From Stieleria maiorica (GTDB taxonomy: Bacteria > Planctomycetota > Planctomycetia > Pirellulales > Pirellulaceae), in assembly GCF_008035925.1 (NCBI RefSeq), contig NZ_CP036264.1:5764402-5828401 (forward strand): DNA of 64,000 nucleotides. The letters run 5' to 3'. Position 1 is the first letter of the stretch; each line of letters starts with the position of its first letter. A program made the translations under genes and the position numbers. The notes under the pieces were generated by a model that made no database searches, had not been told where the DNA came from, and worked only from the letters and a program-made list of their open reading frames with translations. Positions 24,651 through 34,320 of this stretch are shown piece by piece.

Positions 24651-27455
24651 ATGACGTCGCCCGGCATCCAACACGACTTTCTGGATCCGCCGAAAGATTC
24701 GGAGGACCATCTCGGTACGCTCGGCCATTACCGCGTGCTCCGCGAGCTCGGCAAAGGGGGCATGGGATACGTGTTCCTGGCCGAAGACACGCGGCTGAAA
24801 CGCGAAGTCGCCTTGAAGGTGATGAACAAGAAAATCGCCAGCACGCCGGGCAGCCGAAAACGCTTCATCAGCGAAGCCCGAGCGATGGCGGCGGTGCACC
24901 ACGACAACGTCGCGACCATCTTTGAAGTCGGCGAGCACAAGGGCACGCCCTTCATGGCGATGGAATTGCTGCAAGGGGCGACGCTGGAGAATTACCAGCA
25001 GCGCCACGGCAAACCCGATTACCACCAGATCATCGCCTATGCCCGCGACATCGCGCGCGGATTGGACGCGGCGCACCGACAGGGAATCGTCCACCGCGAC
25101 ATCAAACCGGCCAACATCTGGCTGGACACCAAAACCAACCGCATCAAGATTCTGGACTTCGGGCTGGCGCTCGCCTCCACCCCTGTCGACCAACTGTCCG
25201 GTCGGGGCGCGGTCGTCGGCACGCCCGGCTATCTGTCGCCCGAACAGGCGCGGAGCGAACCGCTGGACGACCGCAGCGATTTGTACTCCGCCGGCGTCGT
25301 GTTGTACGAAATGGCGACCGGGAAATTGCCGTTGAAATCCAAGACGGTCGCCGAACAGTTGATCGCGATCTTGGCCCATGCCCCCAAGCCGCTGATCGAA
25401 CGCAACCGCGAGATCCCCCAGCCACTGGCCGACCTGATCCATCGGCTGATGGCCAAAGAGCCGCGCGATCGCTACGCCAGCGCCGCGGACTTGGAAAAAG
25501 CGCTCGACGAAGTGGAAGTCGAGTGCGAAAAGAAATCCGAGGTGGCCCAGGCGATCAGCCAATTGCAACTGGGACTGGAACAAGCGGTCAGCAAAAAGAA
25601 CCTCGGCGGATCCGACGGCGGCGATTGGGGCATTTCCGAAGAAGCACCGCCCAACCCGTTTGAAACCTTGCCCGATGTCCTGCCGGCCGCGACCCCGCTG
25701 GCCGGCGATGTGGGATCTTCGGGTGCCCACCCTGCCGTCGCCGTGCCGCAGGCCGCACCGGGGCAGGGATCGATGGGATCAGGCACGTTTGCCGCCGCCA
25801 AATCGCAACGGAAACCCGCCCCCGAACCCGCCGCCGCATCCAATTCCAAAATCATCTGGATCACCGTCGGCGTCGTCGCCGTGCTGCTGTTGGTGCTGAT
25901 CCCGACGATCGTCTACATCAGCGATTCCAGCGCGATCGCACGCCAGCAACAAGAAGAAGCGGTCTATGTCGCTGCGGCACCGGCGGCGAACCCGACGCCA
26001 TCGAGTTCGTCCAACACGCCCCGACAAGCCCCGCGTCCCAAGCCCCCCGAACAACAATCCGGCACGCCGAAGCAGCCCACCCCGCCAGCGCAGCCCCCTT
26101 CGCCGCCGGCCACCAAAGTCGACGCGAAAGAAGTCAAGGGCGTCGGCGGACCCGGATATAAATGGCTGCTCAGCCACACCAAGAACAACGGCTCGTTTGA
26201 ACAGGGCGATCCGGCATCCGGCCCCTTGAGACTCCAGGGCTGGACGGCCGCGCTTTCGGGCAAGGACGGCGGCTGGAACCGAAATCCCAACGCGCGGAAC
26301 GAGGAAGCGAAGACCTATGCGTATGCCGGTCCCAACAGCGAACTGGTCTTGGTCAGCGACGCGTTTGATTACAAGACCAAGGCCGGCGACGCGTTCCGGA
26401 TCAGCGTCAACACCGGCGGACAAGGACCGGGCGAGACCGCCTACCGTGTCGTGTTGGGTTTCAACGACAAGTCGGGACCGCCGATCCGTTATCAGCTGGC
26501 CGAGTTTTCCAGCAACGAGAACTGGACCGGCGGTAAACAGAAAAAATCGATCTTCGAATACACCGTCGACGCGGCCGTCGAGGGAAAGTCGCCCTACGTC
26601 GAATTCGTGATCTCCAACAAAGCTTCAAAACGCAAACGTGGCATGCTGGATCGCGTTGTCGTGACCGTCCGCAACCAGCCCAACGTGGCAACAACTCCGT
26701 CCAGTCCGCCGCCAGGGGAGAAACCGTCGCTTGCCACTCCGGCCGAGAAACCGAGCCCCGATCCCGCGATGGCGAAGTCCAGCCCGACAGATCCGCCGAG
26801 CCCAACAGAGACTGCCCCCAAACCGGCCCCACCACCAGAATCACCGTCGCTCCGCATCGTCGCGCTCAAGACCTCCGACGACAACGGCGCCGACGCCACG
26901 GTGAAACGCGGCGGAGGATTCAATGATCCCCAAGGCGAGAAACCGGTCCTGTACGTTCAGACCCGAAGCGGCATCCAAGTTCAACACATCTATGCCAGGT
27001 TCTGGATCCAGACGTTGCGAGCCGATCAAGGCGGGGCTCAAGCGGGAAATCGCAACCGCGGAGGCAATAACAAACTGGACCCGCTGCCGGTCGAGACTGC
27101 GGAGTTGAGCCTGACGCTTGCCGGGACCAAGCGTGATCCCGATGCATCGATCCGTGTGTACGGTTTCAGCGATCCGATCAGCGATGTGTGGCCGGAAAAC
27201 CGGATCGTCTGGGGCAATTCGTTGTCTGAAAAAGGGCTGGAGAAACTGCCGTTGCTGGCAGAACAGAAAGTCGGCCGCAACAACGACAAACTGTTGATCT
27301 CCAGCGACGCGCTGGCCAAATTCGTTGCCCAGGCCGGCCATCGCTCGGTGACCCTGATCCTGACCGGCTCGGTCGGCGACGAACTGGTCACCTTTGCGTC
27401 CCGAGAAGACGAATCATCGGAACCACCGACACTGATCCTCGGACTTCGCCAGTAA
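24651..27455 (+). CDS. Transmembrane Ser/Thr protein kinase with extracytoplasmic beta-sandwich domains
   Basis: This is a 934-residue Hanks-type kinase. The cytoplasmic kinase domain (about 27-290) has the Gly loop GKGGMGY (34-40), Lys56, Glu75, HRDIKPAN (148-155) and DFG (169-171), all intact. A Pro/Ala-rich juxtamembrane segment leads to one membrane helix at 401-423. The outside part has Pro-rich linkers, a beta-sandwich at about 500-680 ('GSFEQGDPASGPLRLQGW'), and a C-terminal domain resembling DNRLRE/CBM96-type modules ('LSLTLAGTKRDPDASIRVYGF', '..SREDESSEPPTLIL'). It may sense carbohydrate or surface ligands; that is inferred. No partner phosphatase is nearby. Confidence 0.93.
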   Translation: MTSPGIQHDFLDPPKDSEDHLGTLGHYRVLRELGKGGMGYVFLAEDTRLKREVALKVMNKKIASTPGSRKRFISEARAMAAVHHDNVATIFEVGEHKGTPFMAMELLQGATLENYQQRHGKPDYHQIIAYARDIARGLDAAHRQGIVHRDIKPANIWLDTKTNRIKILDFGLALASTPVDQLSGRGAVVGTPGYLSPEQARSEPLDDRSDLYSAGVVLYEMATGKLPLKSKTVAEQLIAILAHAPKPLIERNREIPQPLADLIHRLMAKEPRDRYASAADLEKALDEVEVECEKKSEVAQAISQLQLGLEQAVSKKNLGGSDGGDWGISEEAPPNPFETLPDVLPAATPLAGDVGSSGAHPAVAVPQAAPGQGSMGSGTFAAAKSQRKPAPEPAAASNSKIIWITVGVVAVLLLVLIPTIVYISDSSAIARQQQEEAVYVAAAPAANPTPSSSSNTPRQAPRPKPPEQQSGTPKQPTPPAQPPSPPATKVDAKEVKGVGGPGYKWLLSHTKNNGSFEQGDPASGPLRLQGWTAALSGKDGGWNRNPNARNEEAKTYAYAGPNSELVLVSDAFDYKTKAGDAFRISVNTGGQGPGETAYRVVLGFNDKSGPPIRYQLAEFSSNENWTGGKQKKSIFEYTVDAAVEGKSPYVEFVISNKASKRKRGMLDRVVVTVRNQPNVATTPSSPPPGEKPSLATPAEKPSPDPAMAKSSPTDPPSPTETAPKPAPPPESPSLRIVALKTSDDNGADATVKRGGGFNDPQGEKPVLYVQTRSGIQVQHIYARFWIQTLRADQGGAQAGNRNRGGNNKLDPLPVETAELSLTLAGTKRDPDASIRVYGFSDPISDVWPENRIVWGNSLSEKGLEKLPLLAEQKVGRNNDKLLISSDALAKFVAQAGHRSVTLILTGSVGDELVTFASREDESSEPPTLILGLRQ

Positions 27456-27571
27456 GAATGGGCGCGGATCGGTGAGAGATCGATTAGGATTGGGCCGGAA
27501 CCTTTTGTCGTTTCCGCTCATCTGAACTCTCAACGCATCCAACGAAATTCCGACTGCTTTCGGATTCCCCC

Positions 27572-30500
27572 ATGAATTCGCGACGATTCCTGCTCGAATC
27601 CCTCGAACTCCGTCAGCTGCTCGCCGGCGATGTCTGTTTGGCCAGCGATCCGATCGAGCGGATTGCCGAGGGCGAATCGGCATCCCCCGCCATCGCAAGG
27701 GTGGCAACGAGTGGTTTTTCGGCCACGGCGGACACTCTAGCGACGGCCCTTCCGGCGGCAGCGATCCACCCGCCGTTCATCTTGCCTGCCTTTGGGTCGG
27801 ACCTGTTGGCCGAAGACGCGAATCTGGTGGCCGCGGTCAGGAATGACGCGCTGGCAGGGGTCTCCGAAGGCAACCGTTCGCCGACGCTGCACTTGTTTGA
27901 CCGCCAAGACGATGACACGCTGGTCGAATCGGCCGCGATCGCTCTGCAGTTTTCCCCCACCCATGTCGTTCTGACCGACCGACTGGTGATCGCTATCGGC
28001 TCGTCGCCCGACGCGGATTCGACCGGCACACAAGGTCCGCGGACCGTCCTGTTGGTCGTCTCGCGAGATGATCTGGCCGATCGATCAACGATCTCGCTGG
28101 ACGGTGGCTTGGCCGGCATCGCCCATCACGACGACCGGTTGTTCGTTTCGACCTACCAACCACCCGGTTTTCCGCCGCAGTTGTTTCTGCCGCCGCTCCC
28201 GGTGACGGCCACGGTCTTTGACGTCAGTGGTGATTCGATCTCTCGAATTGCCTCCGGCGAACTGCCCCATGCGATCACAGACAACGCGATTGCCGGAGAC
28301 GACTTGCTGGTCGTCGAACAGATTCCCCAAACGGAAACAAGCGGCGAAAACGCTCCAGAGGGCACGACGGCATCGTCCGGCACGCCCGTCGATTCGCCCC
28401 AACACTTGGTGCGATACCGAATCGTCGACGACGCCATCGTCAAGATCGCCACCCTGCAGTTGACGGCGGACTCGAACCTGCAAACAAGGATCTCCAAGGA
28501 CGGGCAGACGGCGGTGGTCTTTGGACAACATCAACGCCTTCTCTTTCCCGCAGTCGTTGACGGACCACAAGCCGGGTTTTCCGTCGCGTTGATCGACTTG
28601 TCGGACGATCAACCGCAACTGTTCCAAGCCGTCGCGCTCGCGACACGCAACAGCCAGGTGAAGGTCGAAATCGGCGAGCGTGCCGTGGTCGTCGCCGATG
28701 GCCGGAACAGTTTGCTGGTCGTCGACACCGACCAGTCGATCGACATCGATGCCCAAAGCCGCGTCACGCGAATCGAACTGCCGGGAATTCCCAACCAGAC
28801 CTTTCCCGGCATCACCGGCGTGACCGAACTCTCGCCGGACCGTTTCGCGATTGTGCGGCAATCGTACACGACCACGTCCGAAGGCGACGAAACCGTCGCG
28901 CGCCGCCAAGCGGAATTGCTGACGCTTTCGTTAAACGATCATACGGTGCTCGCGCAGGAGATTCCCAGCAACGCCGTGTTGGCGGTTTTTTCTCCGTCGT
29001 CTGCGATTCCGACCTTGGTCGGGCTCGGGCCTGAATTGGTTGCCCACCAAGCCGAACAGATCGTCATCGGCGACCTTGACGATTCGGGCCACTTCAATCT
29101 GCGGGCCTCGATCGGGCTTCCCCATGTACTTGAAATCGACGTCGATGATCACCGTTTGCTGTTGCGCCAGATCGACCAGCTGATCCAGTACCGCTGGGAC
29201 AACCTCGATCATGCGATCGTCACGCCGCTGGGCGAACCGCTTCCGCCCCCGAGCGCCGTCGATGACATCATCCGCCGCAACTCCGACGCACGCGATCGCT
29301 ACCTGGACGTGCTGACAAACGATCAAGTCATCAACGCCCTCGGCGACGTCCGGATCGCGGAACTGATCGATGCCCCGGCCGGTGTCGAGATCGCGACCGG
29401 TGGAAACGTGCTGCGTCTGACCGACGAAGCCTTGGGCAGCGAAGGGACGTTTGAGTTTCAATACGTGCTGCAACAAGGCTCCCAGCGCGCCTCGGCGACG
29501 GTCACGTTGACCTTGTTCCGATTCGATGACGCCGACGTTCGCCGCGCCGTTGAACGAATCGTGGTCCGAACCGCCGAAGACCTTGGTGTCAGTGCGTCCG
29601 AGGTCCGCGTTTCTTCGCAACGCCGATTTACCGACATCCCGATGCCGGTCCATCACAGCGACCGAATCGACAACCCGCTGGGCGGACAATTCGGCGTCGT
29701 CGTGGACGTGGCGGTCGGCGACCAACTGTATCGTTATGCGGCAAACTTCGAAGGCGACGTGGCGCAGCTGAGCAGCCAACCGCTGGACCAAGTCATGCAG
29801 CTGAGCTTGAAAGCGACCGACGTCGAAGGCAACACGATCGAATCGGTCCGAACGGGCGACGAGTTTTTCCTGGAAGTGTCGGCGCAGGATTTACGTGAAT
29901 TCGGATTCGGCGTGTTTGCGGTCGCGTTTGATCTGCCGTTGCCGATCAACCAACTCGAATTGACCGGCGAGGTCGTCCTGCTGGGCAAGTTCGACGACTT
30001 TGGTGATCCGGTGACCGCCGCCGGCATTGACGAATTTCATGCGTTAGAAGCGATGATCGAACACCCTGGCACCGACACGCAAGGCGTGGTCCGATTTGGC
30101 GTCCGAGCGATCGCCGGCGGTGAAGTCACGCTGGCGCTTAATCCGGCCGAATCACGTGGCGCGGAACTGCTGCTGCGTGGTCGCGACGACGAGGTTTCAC
30201 CACTGGAAGTGGTCTTCGGTTCGTTGACGATCAACATCGACGGCATTCAGCCGACCGACACCGACGCCAGCGGCGCGGTCACCCCGTCGGACGCCCTCCG
30301 CGTGATCAACTTCCTGGGAATCTACGGCGCCGTCGACGTAGATGACCTTCCCGCCCTGGCCGACGCGGCCGAGGGTGAGGACACGGAACTGCATTTGCGA
30401 TCGATGCGGCGACTGGACACCAACGCCGACGGACTGATCAGCGCCCGCGACGCCTTGAACGTGATCAACGATTTGGCGCGTCTGTTCAGCCGCGATGATG

Positions 30501-30625
30501 ATGCCGCCGAAGGTGAATCGGTCGCGGCGATTCGATCGGTCGACGCCGCATTCGCCGGGAACGTCTTAGCCGGCGACTTCTTGTCCGATGACGACGATGA
30601 TGATAGGTTCCCCGGCCGCGGCTAG
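27572..30625 (+). CDS. Large secreted beta-propeller/dockerin protein
   Basis: This 1017-residue protein starts with NSRRFLLESLELRQLLAGD, the planctomycete N-terminal LE-x-R-x-LLA-D type motif found on large exported proteins. Residues about 60-550 resemble the secreted Beta_propel family, with repeated short blades. A cadherin/Ig-like segment follows at about 560-650 ('LPPPSAVDDIIRRNSDARDR' then a TATVTL-type strand). The C-terminus has two dockerin-like Ca-binding repeats: DTDASGAVTPSDALRVIN (from 896) and DTNADGLISARDALNVIN (from 949). An acidic tail (DDDDDD) ends the protein. Dockerins bind cohesins on partner proteins. The gene begins 116 bp after the receptor kinase, same direction. Confidence 0.9.
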   Translation: MNSRRFLLESLELRQLLAGDVCLASDPIERIAEGESASPAIARVATSGFSATADTLATALPAAAIHPPFILPAFGSDLLAEDANLVAAVRNDALAGVSEGNRSPTLHLFDRQDDDTLVESAAIALQFSPTHVVLTDRLVIAIGSSPDADSTGTQGPRTVLLVVSRDDLADRSTISLDGGLAGIAHHDDRLFVSTYQPPGFPPQLFLPPLPVTATVFDVSGDSISRIASGELPHAITDNAIAGDDLLVVEQIPQTETSGENAPEGTTASSGTPVDSPQHLVRYRIVDDAIVKIATLQLTADSNLQTRISKDGQTAVVFGQHQRLLFPAVVDGPQAGFSVALIDLSDDQPQLFQAVALATRNSQVKVEIGERAVVVADGRNSLLVVDTDQSIDIDAQSRVTRIELPGIPNQTFPGITGVTELSPDRFAIVRQSYTTTSEGDETVARRQAELLTLSLNDHTVLAQEIPSNAVLAVFSPSSAIPTLVGLGPELVAHQAEQIVIGDLDDSGHFNLRASIGLPHVLEIDVDDHRLLLRQIDQLIQYRWDNLDHAIVTPLGEPLPPPSAVDDIIRRNSDARDRYLDVLTNDQVINALGDVRIAELIDAPAGVEIATGGNVLRLTDEALGSEGTFEFQYVLQQGSQRASATVTLTLFRFDDADVRRAVERIVVRTAEDLGVSASEVRVSSQRRFTDIPMPVHHSDRIDNPLGGQFGVVVDVAVGDQLYRYAANFEGDVAQLSSQPLDQVMQLSLKATDVEGNTIESVRTGDEFFLEVSAQDLREFGFGVFAVAFDLPLPINQLELTGEVVLLGKFDDFGDPVTAAGIDEFHALEAMIEHPGTDTQGVVRFGVRAIAGGEVTLALNPAESRGAELLLRGRDDEVSPLEVVFGSLTINIDGIQPTDTDASGAVTPSDALRVINFLGIYGAVDVDDLPALADAAEGEDTELHLRSMRRLDTNADGLISARDALNVINDLARLFSRDDDAAEGESVAAIRSVDAAFAGNVLAGDFLSDDDDDDRFPGRG

Positions 30626-30664
30626 CTGGACAGCAAGTTGACGATTCACCCTCCCTAACAATAT

Positions 30665-30720
30665 CGGTGTCTACACAAAGCCGGGGCAGCAGGGAGCCAT
30701 TGTAGATTGTGTAGACACCC
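30665..30720. repeat. R6 palindromic element, short form
   Basis: The perfect 13-bp arms GGTGTCTACACAA (30666-30678) and TTGTGTAGACACC (30707-30719) enclose 28 nt. The inner sequence CACAAAGCCGGGG matches 9801-9813. It lies in the leader of bioA, ending 18 nt before its GTG start, so it could affect translation start or mark a transcript end for the propeller gene. Confidence 0.85.
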
Positions 30721-30737
30721 ACTCCCTCGCAGGGAAC

Positions 30738-32078
30738 GTGTCTTCCGGTATCCCACAATCATCCAGCGAGGGCCATTTCATCGATTCCAACACCGGCGAC
30801 ACCCCCGCGTGGCAACAGCGGGGTTACGAACATCTGTGGATGCCCTATTGCCAAATGAAAACGTCGCCGATGCCGTTGGCGGTCGAGCGGACTGAGGGCG
30901 TCTACTTGCACCTCTCCGACGGACGGCGGCTGATCGATGGCTTGGCGTCCTGGTGGTCGGCCTGCCACGGGTATAACCATCCGCACGTGGTCGATGCGAT
31001 GCACCGGCAACTGGACACCATGCCACACGTGATGTTCGGCGGGATCAATCATGAACCGGCGCTGACGCTGGCCGATCGCCTGGCCGGGTTACTGCCCGGC
31101 GACCTCAATCGCGTGTTCTTTTGTGACTCGGGATCCGTCGCGGTCGAAGTCGCCATGAAGATGGCGATCCAATTCCATCGCAACCTTGGCGAGCACGGCC
31201 GCACGCGTTTTCTGTCGTTCGCAAACGCCTACCACGGCGACACCACCGGTGCGATGTCGTTGTGTGATCCCGAGCGCAGCATGCACGCAAAGTTCGAAGG
31301 GGCGTTGCTGCAACAATTCAACGTCGACGTCCCTCGCGACGATGCCTCGATGGAACGTTTTCGATCACTGCTGCACCGGCATCGCGATCAACTGGCCGGC
31401 GTGTTCATCGAACCGTTGGTCCAGGGAGCGGGGGGGATGCGGTTCCATTCGGCGGACGTGCTCCGCGCGATCGCACACGCCTGCCGGGACAACGACGTGC
31501 TATTGATCGCCGACGAATTGGCGACCGGGTTCGGACGCACCGGGACGCTGTTCGCGATCGAGCAGGCGGACATCGTTCCCGATGTGATTTGTCTGGGCAA
31601 AGCACTCTCGGCGGGGATGATCGGGATGGCCGCCACGGTCGCCAGCGACCGAGTCTTCGATGCGTTCTGGTCCGACGACGCCTCCAAAGCGTTGATGCAC
31701 GGCCCGACGTTCATGGCCAACCCCTTGGCCTGCGCCGCCGCCGGAGCCTCGCTGGACCTGTTCGAACAGGAACCGAGATTGGACCAGGCTCGGAGCATCG
31801 AATCCGCCCTCGCCGACCTGTTGGCACCCTGCCGCGAAATCGAACGGGTGGTCGATGTTCGGGTCAAGGGTGCAATCGGAGTGATCCAAGTTGATTCGCT
31901 CGATCACGTCGATCGCCTGCGTGATTTGTTCGTCCAGCAAGGCGTTTTCATCCGTCCCTTTGGGGACTGCATCTACACCACACCCCCGCTGGTGATTTCC
32001 AGTGGGGAACTGGAAAAAGTCGGTGCGACGATGGTTTCGGCCACCTCGCAATGGGCCCGCTGGCCGCGCGAGAGTTGA
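30738..32078 (+). CDS. bioA: Adenosylmethionine-8-amino-7-oxononanoate aminotransferase
   Basis: This 446-residue class III PLP aminotransferase converts 8-amino-7-oxononanoate (KAPA) to diaminopelargonate (DAPA), using S-adenosylmethionine as amino donor, in biotin synthesis. Diagnostic BioA features are HLWMPYCQM (32-40), SWWSACHGYNHP (71-82), 'GSVAVEVAMKMA', AYHGDT (164-169), IADE with Asp259, and PLP-binding Lys288 in CLGKALSAG. It starts with GTG at 30738, giving a leader of about 30 residues longer than E. coli BioA. An internal start is possible but no ATG with good context precedes residue 36. No other bio genes are in the window. Confidence 0.93.
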   Translation: MSSGIPQSSSEGHFIDSNTGDTPAWQQRGYEHLWMPYCQMKTSPMPLAVERTEGVYLHLSDGRRLIDGLASWWSACHGYNHPHVVDAMHRQLDTMPHVMFGGINHEPALTLADRLAGLLPGDLNRVFFCDSGSVAVEVAMKMAIQFHRNLGEHGRTRFLSFANAYHGDTTGAMSLCDPERSMHAKFEGALLQQFNVDVPRDDASMERFRSLLHRHRDQLAGVFIEPLVQGAGGMRFHSADVLRAIAHACRDNDVLLIADELATGFGRTGTLFAIEQADIVPDVICLGKALSAGMIGMAATVASDRVFDAFWSDDASKALMHGPTFMANPLACAAAGASLDLFEQEPRLDQARSIESALADLLAPCREIERVVDVRVKGAIGVIQVDSLDHVDRLRDLFVQQGVFIRPFGDCIYTTPPLVISSGELEKVGATMVSATSQWARWPRES

Positions 32079-32175
32079 CAAATTCACACAGCCCGTTGTT
32101 GTTGGCGACGTTTTTTCGGGAAATAATAGTCGCCCCTTGCCCACCTTCCCTCCTATCCCTGATCGGTATCATTGC

Positions 32176-34095
32176 ATGTTGTTATTGAAATCTGTCGGCA
32201 AATGTGTCGCCGCGTTTGCCCTGACCTGTCTGGTCGGCGTCCCGAGTTTCGCGCAGGCGGAAACGGGCGTGAACCAATTGAGCGAAGCCGAAAAACGCAG
32301 CGGCTGGAAACTGCTGTTTGACGGAACGACCGCCGATGCGTGGCGGAATTATCAAAAGGATACGATCAGCGACGGTTGGAAAGTCGTCGACGGTGCCCTG
32401 ATTCGCAGCGAAAAAGGTGCCGGCGACATCATCACCAAGGAAAAGTTCGACGCCTTTGAGATGTTGATCGATTACAAGATCAGCCCCGAAGGCAACAGCG
32501 GGTTGATGTTCCACGTCACCGAAGACAATCCCCGACCGTGGCAAAGCGGACCGGAGATTCAAATTCAGGACAACGTCGACGGTCACGACCCACAAAAGGC
32601 GGGTTGGCTGTACCAGTTGTACAAGCCCGCGGCGCCGCGCTGGTCCGCCAATCAAGGCCCCGTCGACGCCTCGCGTCCGGCCGGCCAGTGGAACCAGATC
32701 TACGTGCGGATCGCCCCTCAAGGCTGCGAAGTGTGTCTGAACGGCGTGCGTTATTACACGTTCAATATCGGCAACAAGGATTGGAACGCTCGCGTCGCTG
32801 AAAGCAAGTTTTCAAAGTTCCCCGGGTTCGGCAAAGCCGGCAGCGGACACATCTGTTTGCAAGATCACGGTGACGAAGTCGCGTATCGCAACATCAAAGT
32901 GCGTCGCATCAACGCCGACGGCAGCGTCCCCCAACCGATCGATGGCAATCTGGGCTTGAAAGGTGAACTCGCGTTCCCGAACCTGGAACTTGATCAGTGG
33001 GAAGCGGTCGATGATGAGGGTAAGATTCGCCCGCTGCGAATCTTGGAACTGACCTACCCGCGTGACGGCAGCAATCGCGTGTTCATCGCCTCTCAAGACG
33101 GCCGGATCTGGACGTTCGAAAATGATCCCGAGACGGTCCAGTCACATCTGGTGATGGACATGCGCCGTGAAGTCGCCGACTGGAAAAACAGCGGCGGCAA
33201 CGAACAAGGGTTGCTCGGTCTGGCGATGCATCCCGATTTCAAGAACAACCAAACGTTCTACGTCTATTACTCCGACGCCGACAACAGTCGTTCGGTCGTC
33301 AGCGAGTTTCGGATGTCGACGGTCGACCCGAACACGGCCGACGCGGCGACCGAGCGGATCGTGATGGAAATCCCCCAGCCCTACAAGAACCACAACGGTG
33401 GCAGCATCGAATTCGGCCCCGACGGTTACCTGTACATCGGGCTCGGCGACGGTGGCGATCGCAACGACCCGAAAGCCTCCGGACAGGACCTTTCGCAACT
33501 GCTCGGTTCGATCCTGCGGATCGACGTCGACAATCCCGCCGGCGACAAAAACTATGGCATCCCCGCCGACAATCCCTTTGTCAATACGCCAGATGCTCAG
33601 CCGGAAATTTACGCCTACGGCATTCGCAACCCGTGGCGATTGGCATTCGACCGCAAGACCGGTGATCTGTGGCTCGGCGATGTCGGTCAGGAGTTGTGGG
33701 AAGAAGTCAACGTGATCACCAAGGGCGGCAACTACGGCTGGAGCAATCGCGAAGGCACCAACAGCTTCGGCAACCGCCCGCCGGTCGAAGGCGTCAGCGA
33801 ACCGATCGATCCGGTCTGGCAATACGACCACCGCATCGGCCGCTCGATCACCGGCGGACGCGTTTACCGCAACGAACGACTGCCTGAATTAAATGGCAAG
33901 TACCTGTATGCCGATTACGTCACCGGTGTCGTCTGGGCCTTGTCCTTCGATCCGGAAACCAAGCGTGCCACCGCCAACGAGCAAGTGATCCCCGAAGGCG
34001 TCCAGGTGCTCGGCTTCGGCGAAGATCAAAACGGTGAAATCTACTACTTCACCGAAAACACGCGTGGCGAGTGCATCTATCGCTTCGCCAAGTAA
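32176..34095 (+). CDS. DUF1080 (3-keto-disaccharide hydrolase-like) fused to PQQ-dependent sugar dehydrogenase-like propeller
   Basis: 639 residues. The ATG at 32176 starts a signal peptide (1-29, ending FAQAE). The N-terminal DUF1080/laminin-G-like domain (about 40-260) has GWKLLFDGTTADAWRN and 'GNSGLMFHV..SGPEIQIQDN'. The C-terminal glucose/sorbosone dehydrogenase-like propeller (about 275-639) has GGNEQGLLGLAMHPDF, NHNGGSIEFGPDGYLYIGLG, 'IRNPWRLAFD' and 'GGNYGWSNREG'. DUF1080 members hydrolyse 3-keto-glycosides. A fusion to an oxidoreductase-like propeller would couple oxidation with cleavage in the periplasm; that coupling is inferred. It starts 97 bp after bioA. Confidence 0.92.
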   Translation: MLLLKSVGKCVAAFALTCLVGVPSFAQAETGVNQLSEAEKRSGWKLLFDGTTADAWRNYQKDTISDGWKVVDGALIRSEKGAGDIITKEKFDAFEMLIDYKISPEGNSGLMFHVTEDNPRPWQSGPEIQIQDNVDGHDPQKAGWLYQLYKPAAPRWSANQGPVDASRPAGQWNQIYVRIAPQGCEVCLNGVRYYTFNIGNKDWNARVAESKFSKFPGFGKAGSGHICLQDHGDEVAYRNIKVRRINADGSVPQPIDGNLGLKGELAFPNLELDQWEAVDDEGKIRPLRILELTYPRDGSNRVFIASQDGRIWTFENDPETVQSHLVMDMRREVADWKNSGGNEQGLLGLAMHPDFKNNQTFYVYYSDADNSRSVVSEFRMSTVDPNTADAATERIVMEIPQPYKNHNGGSIEFGPDGYLYIGLGDGGDRNDPKASGQDLSQLLGSILRIDVDNPAGDKNYGIPADNPFVNTPDAQPEIYAYGIRNPWRLAFDRKTGDLWLGDVGQELWEEVNVITKGGNYGWSNREGTNSFGNRPPVEGVSEPIDPVWQYDHRIGRSITGGRVYRNERLPELNGKYLYADYVTGVVWALSFDPETKRATANEQVIPEGVQVLGFGEDQNGEIYYFTENTRGECIYRFAK

Positions 34096-34170
34096 GCATT
34101 CCTTGATTGCCCTGGTCGTGTTCTGCCGTCTTCGAAAGCAGAACGCGACGTGCAAGAAAAGGTCACGCAT

Positions 34171-34284
34171 GGCACGGGCTGAGTGAGCCGACGGCGCTAG
34201 CCGCGGGCCTTGATACGCCTTTAACCCGGCGATCAGGCCCGAGGCTAGCGTCTACGGCTCAGCGTATTGGCTAAGGCCCGTGCC
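34171..34284. repeat. R4 nested inverted-repeat element, copy 3 (complete)
   Basis: The 26-bp arms 34185-34210 (GAGCCGACGGCGCTAGCC..) and 34235-34260 (..GGCTAGCGTCTACGGCTC) pair with about four mismatches. Outer arms GGCACGGGC (34171-34179) and GCCCGTGCC (34276-34284) are perfect. The element separates convergent genes (DUF1080 fusion and the CHAP-like gene), a place where it could act as a two-way terminator. Confidence 0.88.
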
Positions 34285-34320
34285 ATTCCCGGCGGTCGCG
34301 TTTTTTTGCAACTTCTTGGC

